Shown: positions 55,869 to 64,000 of the stretch, piece after piece
How positions within the stretch are numbered: position 1 is the stretch's first letter
Layout: each line of letters begins with the position of its first letter
Assembly (NCBI GenBank): GCA_029204225.1
Contig: CM055103.1
Location: 49,042,378-49,106,377, forward strand
Reading direction: 5' to 3'
Origin: Diphasiastrum complanatum
Taxonomy: Eukaryota > Streptophyta > Lycopodiopsida > Lycopodiales > Lycopodiaceae
Length of the DNA: 64,000 nucleotides
The notes under the pieces: model-generated
Database searches by the model: none
Told to the model about the DNA's origin: nothing
Seen by the model: only the letters and a program-made list of their open reading frames with translations
Position numbers and translations under genes: made by a program

Positions 55869-56194
55869 CACTAACTGATCCACCCAACCTTGCCTATTCC
55901 CTGATATAGAGTAAGCCCCTCCTAGCCCAGTGTGAGGACTGGTAGCATGCTACTGCCAAGTGTCGGCCACGTGTCACTGACGTGGCCGACTACACGTCGG
56001 GACCCAACTGGGAGCCCTATCCTACTGACAGGGTCCCTAGGCTGTGTTAGGCCCGCCATGGCTATGGACCGTGCTGGGGCACACTACTCACACTGTCTTG
56101 CCCTGTTGATCATGTACGCTGGACACGACCCTGACTGTGGTATCTGACCTATCTGTGTTCTCTAGGGTTCGGTACTGGTCACGAGCTCGTAACA
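55841..56194 (-). repeat. Chromovirus copy B 5' LTR, missing its inner end
   Basis: Matches the other LTRs but lacks the last few bases (TGTTAC-like end) where it fuses to the integrase. Confidence 0.88.
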
Positions 56195-57224
56195 ATCACT
56201 AACTCATAGGGGAACTGGATGATGTGGCCCAATTAGGTTGCAGATGTGTCCAACGAGGTGTCACAGTGCACTAGTGGTGGATGGGCCTTTGAGCGCTCTC
56301 ACTAGTGGATGCTATCCCTTGTGAGTTGGGGGCTAGATCCGTTCGATCTAGATTTGATTGGGTTGGTTTTTTCCACCATCTGATTCCCTTGTGTTGCTTT
56401 GTTGCAGCTTGCTTAGCTATTGTATCCTTGGTGAGGGACTGTATAGTGGTATCATAGCCAAAGTTGAGCGGTTTTGCCTTTGGGGAGTGCTCAAGAGAAA
56501 GCCAAGAGTTTGGAAACATATTTTCGTATTGCAGCTGCTGGCACCAGACTTGGCCTCCAATGGATCCTTGTTAAGGGTCCTGAATTCTTGGAGTTTTTGG
56601 AGCTAAAATTTGGTGCAAGAGCTTGGTCGGTGTTTCATGTTTTCTCTTCTTAAATTCACAGTTTTTCGACAGGATTCAGATGTATGATATGTGCACGACC
56701 AAAAGTTGCAATCGATTGAATCACGCTCTGGAATAGTGATTTTGAAGGGATTTTGATTCACTATTAGCATTAAGTTTTTTCAATTACTTTTGCTAGTTGC
56801 TTTTTGACGATAGGCAAAATTTCAGCCTCATGAAAGCTGAAATTTTGTGCTTTCAAAAAGCCGAATTTTTTGAGTACTCAGTTGCAAAGTAATAAAAAAA
56901 AAATTGCTATGGTATGAGAGGGTGAATGCTAGTTTTTTTTGTAGTTAAGATTCTTGTGATTCACTTCGAATTTATTCAACTTGTGCTAATGGTTTACAAT
57001 TTGTAAGTGAATAAGCTTCTCCATTTGCATGAAATGTTTGTTTCCAGTTTATTATTGCTATCAAACGGGCTATTTTTTTTTAACATAACAAAGGCAACAT
57101 TTTCAGCATGGTTTTGCTTTAACTTTTGGTGAAAACAGTAGATTAAATTTCCAATTTGAATCACTGTTTTTTGATAAAGTCGTAAAGTGACAGTGCAAGC
57201 TGACAAAGGGTCTTGAGGAAGTAT
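56195..57224. other. Gap with no recognised gene
   Basis: This is the right-hand continuation of the site into which copy B inserted. No domain is recognised. Confidence 0.4.
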
Positions 57225-58224
57225 TGTTCGTGCGCAGCGGAATGAGCTATCTCACTCTGTCCTTAAGCATGACTACGCCTATCAGACTCGAACAGAATAT
57301 TAGTGATAGATATCACGTTCGATCTGATTACGTAGCCAAACATTAAGCATGAGGACATCAGAATGATAATTTGTCGCGAACAACTAGACTGATTGTTAGT
57401 CGCGAGTCGCGAAAGACAAGATTAAATATTAGTCACGAACAACTAGACTGATAATAATTTGCGAAGAGCAGACTACCAGATTAGGCAATAAGAAAGTCAG
57501 ACAGAATGTAGAAGAAAAGCATTGCAAAATTGACACAAATCTGAACGTAGAACAAACAGAGCTATAATCAGATTAAGTATAGCGAAATATATAGGTCAAT
57601 AATGCAGGTGAGCACAAGACAATAGCGGACGAAACCGCGTGCTTCACAAAGCTAATCCAATCTGTAAAAGGTGATAAGCCTATTACCGACAATACAAAGA
57701 ATCGATGCGCGAAAGCATCTACTATGTCTATCTCTGATAAGCTTCTGATGCTTGCTATATTTTCCACACTCTGAATATGCAGATGGTATCCAATATATAT
57801 ACATAATGTTACAGGTGTGCAGATGAAGAAAGTACAAAGTGGATGTGCTGTCTGTGGGAGATCGTGGGTGGCTGTTGTCGTTGTCAAATCTGATTGCACA
57901 GAGCTTGAGAAGGCCGCGACATTAGCCTTCGCTGAAATGAACGTTGTGAAAATGCGAAAAATGCGACACTCTGACAAATGCCTTAAAATTTGATTTACAG
58001 GGTACCTTCGCTTTTCCATTAGGGCACCTTTGGCATTTGTAGGGCAGTGTCGCCTTTTTTGCCTATGGAAATTTACTTGTATTTATGCAGACAATCGTGT
58101 TTTTTGCCTGTCCTATTTTACATGTAAATATGCAGATTGTGGACAACACAAGTAAAATACAACAGCATGAATGGAGGCAGATTAAAATAGGATTTCGGAG
58201 AGTAGAGGAGATAAATCCAACACC
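57225..58224 (-). repeat. Copia 3' LTR (minus strand), left boundary approximate
   Basis: The right end in + orientation is GATAAATCCAACA (about 58222); on the minus strand it reads TGTTGGATTTATCTCC after a G-run polypurine tract. It resembles the LTR ends at 17287 and 30013. Inside, CGCGAACAACTAGACTGAT recurs (57363 and 57435). The minus frame 57573-58019 (148 codons) lies within it and shows no domain. Confidence 0.5.
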
Positions 58225-58231
58225 CCCCCTA

Positions 58232-58415
58232 ATCTGGATCCGTGAATGCCTTGATCTTCAAACTAAGCAATGCACAAAACTTGTTGTGTGCATTAACACT
58301 TAATGCCTTAGTGAATATATCTGCAACCATGTCCTGCTTTCTATAGTACGTTAAGCTTACCTCCTTGTTGAGAACCTTGCCCCTCCTATAGTGATATCTG
58401 ATTTCAATGTGCTTA
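58232..58415 (-). pseudogene. Copia RNase H C-terminus
   Basis: The minus strand reads KHIEIRYHYRRGKVLNKEVS and then MVADIFTKALSVNAHNKFCA, ending at a TAG just before the purine tract. The rest of the element has been separated by the insertion of chromovirus copy C at 58416. Confidence 0.85.
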
Positions 58416-58773
58416 TGTTACGAGCTCGTAACCAGTGCCGAACCCTAGAGAACACAGATAGGTCAGATACCACAGTCAGGGTCGTGTACAGCGTAGATGA
58501 CCAACAGGGCAAGACAGTGTGAGTAGTGTGCCCCAGCACGGTCCATAGCCATGGCGGGCCTAACACAGCCTAGGGACCCTGTCAGCAGGATAGGGCTCCC
58601 AGTTGGGTCCCGACGTGCAGTCGGCCACGTCAGTGCCACGTGGCCGACACTTGGCAGTAGCATGCTACCAGTCCTCACACTGGGCTAGGAGGGGCTTACT
58701 CTATATCAGGGAGTAGGCAAGGTTGGGTGGATCAGTTAGTGTTTGCCCTACTGTGGTGTTAGGATCTGTTACA
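58416..58773 (+). repeat. Chromovirus copy C 5' LTR
   Basis: This 358-bp LTR has ends TGTTACGAGCTCGTAAC...ATCTGTTACA. It is followed after one base by TGGTATCAGAGCC (58775-58787), the initiator-Met primer site. Confidence 0.93.
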
Positions 58774-58774
58774 C

Positions 58775-58787
58775 TGGTATCAGAGCC
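58775..58787 (+). other. Primer-binding site, chromovirus copy C
   Basis: TGGTATCAGAGCC, exact initiator tRNA-Met complement. Confidence 0.9.
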
Positions 58788-59761
58788 ATCTCCATCCTAG
58801 GGAGTTCAGGACAGCAGTAGAGAAAGCTATCAGAAGATAGGAAAGATTTCTCAAATTCTCAGGAACGAATTGAGGAGGAAAATCGCTGTAGGAACAGCTT
58901 TCAAATCCTTGAAATTTGCTGGGAATTTACAGTTGTTTGAGGCACAATCCCTTGTACAGGCTCAGCGCTGAAAAATCAGGGATTTACCATTGATTTTTAT
59001 GTATCAATTGTGGATTTTTGAGCAAATTTTAAATAGAAAATGTGGAGCAGGTCCAGCGCTGCCAAATTGGGTGGAAACTTCGAATTTGGAGTGAAATTTT
59101 CTGGAATTTGGAGCGGATCTGAGACAGAATCTTGGGTGCAGGTCCAGCGCTGAAGGTGTTGCTAGAAAATCAGATTTTGAGAGGGATTTTGGGTCTCAAA
59201 GTAAGCAAAACCAAGTAGCAACACTCCTGGTCAGGCAGCGAGGGAGGAGCACACTTCAAACCAGAATTTTCCAGGGAAGTTAGGCCCCAAATCCCGATTT
59301 TTTGGAGCCACAGTTCTGGAAGACAGACAGCGAGGGTCCTCAAAGACCCAAATTAGATTTTTTCCACCGTTTTCAACCCTTCAAATCTGATTTTGAAGAT
59401 AGATTGACCACTATCCTGGCAGCGAGGAAGGTCTTTGGCAGAAACCACAAGTTTGCAGCTGTTTTCGGGTCCTAAAACGGAAATTTTGGAGCAAAAAGTA
59501 TAAACCTCAGACAGCGAGGGAAGGGGTCAAGACAATCAGAAGTTTGTTTCTTTTTCTTGGTACCCTGATCTCTGATTTTTCCGGACAGCAGATCTGAAAG
59601 CAGTGGAGGAAGAGCTGAAAGGGCTTTTCTTGATTCTCTCTGTGGAAGTACAGTCCTCAGAAACAGCTAAGTCATCTTTCCTTTCCCTTGTACAGTTGTA
59701 AATTAGTCTTTTCGACTTTTTTTCCTTCAGAAGTTAAGGTAGCTCTCTTTCAGTTCCGAAG
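58788..59761 (+). other. Chromovirus 5' leader
   Basis: About 970 bp without a long frame between primer site and gag ATG. The words CAGCGCTGAA and GACAGCGAGG recur several times (58950-59520), a repeat-rich leader. Confidence 0.65.
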
Positions 59762-61019
59762 ATGACCACTCCTCAGGGACCTGATCAACCCCCGGAGAGA
59801 GGCTTCGACGAACTTGAAACAGAAGCCTTGGCTTACAGAAAAGGGAAGGAACCCATGGAAGTGGAAGAACAGGAACAGTTTGCCGAAGAACTCGACGAAC
59901 TGGTTACCAAGGAGCAGTTTCTCCAATTGGAAACAGAAGTGGATGAACTGAAGTTGGCATTAGCCAATTTCAAGTCCAGTGTGGACGACTCGTTCGCTGA
60001 ACTCAAAAACTTGATTTTGAGTTCCGCGAAAGGAAGCCTTCCCTCCACTTCTCAGTTATCCCCTTCTCCACTTCCATCAGTTTCGGGTGAGACTTTACGG
60101 TCTCACCCCAGTGTTTTTAAAGACTTAAAACCTCCTACTTTTAATGGGGAAGAGAAGGATAGAAATGCAGATATTCTACAAACCTTCCTCAACAAATGGA
60201 AGAACATTCATGCTCTTAAACAGACCCCTGACCATTTGCAAGCTATTGAGGCCAGTCTTTCCTTAGGCCTATGGCCTATAAGTGGTGGTTAAATCTCCAG
60301 GAGACTGGGCAGACTCCCCGGTCATGGAAAGCTTTTGAAGAAGCTTTCCTAAGAGAATTTCTACCAGAAAATGAACTTGATAGAGCCTGGGAAGCCTGGG
60401 AAAGAACAGTAATGGACAAGTCCCTCATCCAATATATCTCGCAGTATCGAGAAGCAATTTTAAAGATTAAAAATATGGATGACTATCAGAAAATCAGGGG
60501 ATTTGTCCGTGGCCTCAAAGATGAATATAAAGTAGAGGTCCAGAGAAACTCGGCTACTACCCTTGAGCAAGCTCTCAGATATGCTCAAATCTATGATGAT
60601 TCAGTGGGTAGGAAGAGGGCGAGACAACAGCCACTTTCTAAGTAGCCTTCTCAGAAAGACTTTCAATTTAAAAAGAAATTTTTAAAAAGAAAGAAAGAAG
60701 ATAAATTTAAAGTTGAAGCTCCTTTGAAACGCCCTTCACTCATACAGCCCTTAAAACCAGATGATTTTGAGAAAGCCAAACAAGTACATTTGTGCTTTGT
60801 GTGTATGGGCAAGGGACACACAGTCAAACAGTGTCCCAAGGGGCCTTTCACTAAAAAAGATAAGAAAGATAAAAAACAAGTTCATCTTGTTCAGACTGTA
60901 TGTTTCCCCAGTGACTCGGCAGCTTCCGAGATCAAAGTGTATCATGAAGATCATGAACACTGTTGCCAGCTGACCTCTGCAATGCTAGCGAGACTCTTCA
61001 GCTTTGGGCCGCATGACCT
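59762..61019 (+). pseudogene. Chromovirus gag with zinc knuckle
   Basis: ATG at 59762 opens an N-terminal acidic coiled-coil region (VTKEQFLQLETEVDELKLAL) and a capsid start (PPTFNGEEKDRNADILQTFL). A frameshift near 60270 moves the frame; the capsid continues (YKWWLNLQETGQTPRSWKAF, QYISQYREAILKI, RGFVRGLKDEYKVEVQ). After a TAG at 60643-60645 the same frame continues through a Lys-rich stretch to the zinc knuckle CFVCMGKGHTVKQC (CX2CX4HX4C). Confidence 0.9.
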
Positions 61020-61371
61020 AGTACGTATGCATGGGAAAGTTGGTAACCAGTCAGTAAGAGTCATGGTTGATGATGGGGCAACCCATAATTTCATCAACCA
61101 CACCCTGGTTAAAAAGCTTAAACTACCAGAAGTACCTAGTCAGCATAGGTACATAGTTTCATTAGCTAAGGGTGAAGATAAAAAAATATGGGAAACTATG
61201 GTAAGTAAGTTAAATCTTGGTATTCAGGGGTACCAAGATGAAATAAACTTTCAGATAATGCACCTGGATCGAACAGACATTGTTCTCGGGAGAGATTGGC
61301 TCTACAGTTCAGGACCTTCCCTCCACAGAAACTATCAGGAGAACACCCTCAGCTTTCAGCATAAAGGCTGA
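61020..61371 (+). CDS. Chromovirus aspartic protease
   Basis: Same frame as gag. Active-site segment SVRVMVDDGATHNFIN has D-D-G in place of the usual D-S-G; the second half ends IMHLDRTDIVLGRDWL, the family's hydrophobic-hydrophobic-Gly motif. TGA at 61369-61371 stops the frame; pol continues in the same frame, with another TAG near 61482. Confidence 0.85.
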
Positions 61372-61548
61372 GCGATCCAGTTGCATGGGGAGCATGATGT
61401 TCCCAACAGCCCTATGGTCTGCAGTTCAGAACTCTGTCAGCTAATCGGAGACGAAGACCATCAGGTATTCTTATGTGACTTTTAGTTTATTTCTGAAGTT
61501 TCTATTTCCAGTTCTATTCAGCAGAAAATCAGTAAATTAGAAACTTTA

Positions 61549-62461
61549 TTGTCTAAATTTAAAGATGTTTTTCCTGAAGATTTGCCACATGGTTTACCAC
61601 CTAGCAGAGAGGTAGATCATGTAATAAACCTAGTACCAGGTACAGCACCTGTTTCTAAACCTCCGTATCGGGTCAGCCGAACAGAGGATGAAGAAATAAC
61701 TAGGCAGTTAACAGACTATCTTGGGAAAGGCCAAATTCAGACCAGTAGTTCACCATGGGCCTCACCAGTCCTATTGGTGAAAAAGAAAGAGGGGTCTATG
61801 CGTCTTTGCATAGATTACAGAGCCCTCAATAAAGTCACAATTAAGAATAAATACCCTATGCTTTGGGCAGACGAGTTGTTTGACCAACTCGACGGGGCTA
61901 AGTTTTTCAGTAAAATAGACCTCAGATCGGGATATCATCAAGTCCGTATAAAATCGGAAGATGTCTCGAAAATAGCTTTTAGGACTCGTCACGGTCATTA
62001 TGAGTTTAAGGTGATGCCATTTCGGCTCACAAATGCTCCAGCTACCTTTATGACCTTGATGAACAGTGTCCTCAGACCATACTTGGGTAAGTTTGTAGTC
62101 GTATTTTTAGATGACATCCTCGTTTAGCAAAACGAGGAAGGAGCATCTAAAACACCTCAAAAAGGTGTTTCGCCTGCTCAGAAAGCATAAGCTCTATGCT
62201 AAACAATCCAAGTGTGAATTCTTCGTTGAAGAAGTAGCATATTTGGGTCACATTATCTCTTCAGATGGGATTAAGATGGACCCAAATAAGGTTAAAGCCA
62301 TACTCAGTTGGCTGAGACCTCAGAATATTTTGGAACTTCAGATCTTTCTTGGTCTGGCGGGATATTACAGACGATTTGTCAAGGAATATGCTCAGATAGC
62401 AGTTCCTATGACAAATCTTCTTAAGGGGAAGGGAAAGGAGTTCATTTGGGAGTCCGCATAG
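61549..62461 (+). pseudogene. Chromovirus reverse transcriptase
   Basis: 61549-62127 covers fingers and palm: [74 protein letters not shown] and the catalytic FLDDI. A single-base loss right after it (CTCGTTTAGC) creates a stop and shifts the frame; 62111-62461 continues with the thumb and connection (LYAKQSKCEFFVEEVAYLGH, FLGLAGYYRRFVKEY). A TAG at 62459-62461 then separates it from RNase H. Confidence 0.93.
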
Positions 62462-64000
62462 CAGGAGAGCTTTGATGCTCTCAAAACACCTTTAGCTACA
62501 GCACCAGTTTTAAAAGTCGTCGACCCCAATCAGACATTTGTGGTCGAAACAGATGCTAGCGACTTTGCAGTAGGTGTTGTGCTATCTCAGGGTGGACGAC
62601 CAGTTGCGTTCGAGAGTAAGAAACTCGAGCCAGCTCAGACTAGGTACAGTGCCTATGAAAAGGAACTCTTTTCTATAGTCCATGCCCTAAAGACTTGGAG
62701 GCATTATTTGTATGGTGCCAACTTTGAGGTCCTGACAAACCATGAGAGTCTCAGATATCTTTGCAATCAACCTGAGCTTAGACGTCGGAAAGCTCGTTGG
62801 ACAGAGTTGATGCAAGAGTTTGACATGTCTATCAGATATAGATGTGGAAAATTCAATACAGTAGCAGATGCCCTTAGCAGAATGCCTATGATAAACGAGC
62901 TGAGTTTTACCCAGATTCGTAATGAGTTACTCGAGTCCTTGAGAGGGAAATGCCAGCATGATGCATTCTTCTCTATTATCTGGAACTCAGTCCAGAGCAG
63001 ACAGTTACAGACTCCAAAACCAGTTCCCGAGGCTGGTGCCAGTTCATCCAAGAATACGGCAGCTTCCGTTGAGGATGATGATGAGTCCGCGTATACGTCG
63101 TCAAATGACGTTGAGGATTCTGAGCCTGTATTACCCAAGCAAACCCCAGTGGTTGAGGGTCAGTTGACTCAAGGATTCAAATGGAAACAATATTCCATTC
63201 AAGATGAGTACTTGCTCTATAGAGATAGAGTATGTGTCCCCAATTCAGAGGATTATAGGCAGCAGGTCCTATATGAATGTCATGACAATCCTAGCGCGGG
63301 ACACCGAGGCATACAAAAGACCTATGAGCTTCTTCGTAGGCAATTTTTCTGGCCCAGTATGAAAAAGGACGTCCACCAGTATGTAACCAGTTGCCAGAAA
63401 TGTCAAGTAAATAAAGCAGAGCGTTTAAAGGCAGGAGGGTTGTTGCATCCCTTAGAAATACCAGCTGGTAAATGGGAGAGTATCTCCATGGATTTTATAG
63501 TAGGCCTTCCTAAAACCCAAAAGGGTAATGATGCTATATGGGTCACAGTTGACCGTCTGACCAAAATGGCTCATTTCATTCCGACCAAAACAACCGTTAG
63601 AGCTCCAGAGTTAGCGAGGTTGTTTGTAGACGGGCTATTTAAATTGTACGGTCTACCTTCCGGCATAGTCAGCGACCGGGACAGTAAGTTTACTGGAAAT
63701 TTTTGGAGGGCAGTATTCCATCATCTCCATACTAAACTTAATATGAGTACCACCGACCATCCACAGACGGACGGTCAAACAGAAAGGGTAAATCAAGTGC
63801 TGGAGGATATGCTTCGTGCATACGTCAGCAAGAAGCAGACTAATTGGGAGGAGTATCTCTCGATATTAGAGTTTGCTTACAACAATACCAAACATTCAGC
63901 TACGGGATACAGCCCATTTATGCTGATGTACGGTTTTCAGCCACGCTCACCCACAGCTGTAGGGTTTAAACAAGAAAAAGTTGAAGCAGCCAGAAACTTT
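62462..64000 (+). CDS. Chromovirus RNase H and integrase, open to the window edge
   Basis: This 513-codon stretch has no stop up to the edge. RNase H: FVVETDASDFAVGVVLSQ (first Asp), YEKELFSIVHALKTWRHY (Glu), EVLTNHESLRYL and TVADALSRM (last Asp); N at the 'TNHE' site replaces the usual TDH, so one catalytic Asp is probably lost. A linker rich in Ser/Asp follows (63030-63160), then integrase HHCC (HDNPSAGHRGIQKTYELL, CQKCQVN), core Asp (ISMDFIVGL), Asp (SDRDSKFTGNFW) and Glu (HPQTDGQTERVN). The chromodomain lies beyond the edge. Confidence 0.92.

Larger units (their letters stand above)
54272..56194 (-). mobile_element. Chromovirus copy B: internally deleted element with target duplication
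   Basis: LTR, integrase-chromodomain, LTR, flanked by the 5-bp duplication ATCAC (54267-54271, 56195-56199). On the minus strand the 5' LTR (56194-55841) joins directly to the integrase HHCC region at about 55840. Primer site, gag, protease, RT and RNase H are all missing. The intact ends and duplication show the deletion arose before or during insertion, or by a clean internal deletion afterwards. Confidence 0.88.
58416..64000 (+). mobile_element. Chromovirus copy C, runs off the right edge
   Basis: A + strand element with LTR, primer site, gag, protease, RT, RNase H and integrase in standard Gypsy order. It is the fullest of three related copies here (with 41041-48890 and 54272-56194); the chromodomain and 3' LTR lie beyond the window. 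Inactivated by one frameshift in gag, one in RT and several in-frame stops. It inserted into the Copia RNase H end; the 5 bp before it are GCTTA. Confidence 0.93.

Noticed and set aside
57573-58019. 148-codon minus-strand frame as a gene
   Set aside because: It lies inside what appears to be a Copia LTR, just beside its polypurine tract; no domain is visible.

Overview
The window looks like nuclear DNA from a land plant with a large, repeat-rich genome. The signs are Gypsy and Copia LTR retrotransposons of plant type, a TRIM, initiator-Met-tRNA primer sites (core TGGTATCAGAG) beside most LTRs, and one intron-rich host gene for a plastid-type ABC1K kinase. I cannot tell seed plant from fern. 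Almost all other coding sequence is transposon sequence, mostly broken by stops, frameshifts, deletions and nesting.

Left part (1-8661): a Gypsy element of Tat-like appearance on the + strand. Its LTRs are very long (5' LTR runs off the left edge; 3' LTR about 6055-8661). It keeps protease, RT, a damaged first RNase H, the end of an integrase and a second, intact RNase H downstream of the integrase. It has lost gag and the integrase N-terminus. Its LTRs carry a foreign pol fragment, and the middles of the two LTRs do not match.

8662-15170: a minus-strand host gene, the N-terminal half of an ABC1K (UbiB/aarF) kinase. Six exons can be joined in phase (14722-14829, 14140-14302, 11723-11865, 11209-11319, 10390-10578, 9815-9970). 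The catalytic C-lobe exons are not in the window; they either lie beyond the left edge across a TE-filled intron or are lost. Introns hold an old Gypsy remnant, microsatellites and a tandem duplication.

15170-30020: layered transposon debris. It includes a minus-strand Copia element split by a + strand Copia end and an unrecognised reading frame, a Helentron-like remnant (PIF1-type helicase plus endonuclease/exonuclease/phosphatase domain, minus strand), a minus Gypsy integrase, and a + strand Copia element with gag and protease (25365-28630). The Copia protease region is interrupted by a 404-bp TRIM (27973-28376) with a TGTTC target duplication. Each 144-bp LTR of this TRIM contains a tRNA-like sequence with Pol III A and B boxes, arranged like Cassandra TRIMs but with a tRNA-like unit instead of 5S RNA. 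I rate this the most interesting object in the window.

30020-41040: AT-rich sequence with no recognised gene; it contains a cluster of unrecognised minus-strand reading frames and a long foldback (40079-40406). 41041-48890: a minus-strand chromovirus fragment split by a young 6.8-kb non-autonomous LTR element (41651-48461, near-identical LTRs, target duplication ACCAC, no recognisable protein genes inside), i.e. a LARD-like element. 48890-54270: intergenic/TE remnants and a degraded Copia gag. 54272-56194: a deletion derivative of the same chromovirus with target duplication ATCAC. 57225-58415: 3' end of another minus-strand Copia, into which a third chromovirus copy (58416 to past the right edge; LTR, PBS, gag, PR, RT, RNase H, integrase) has inserted on the + strand.
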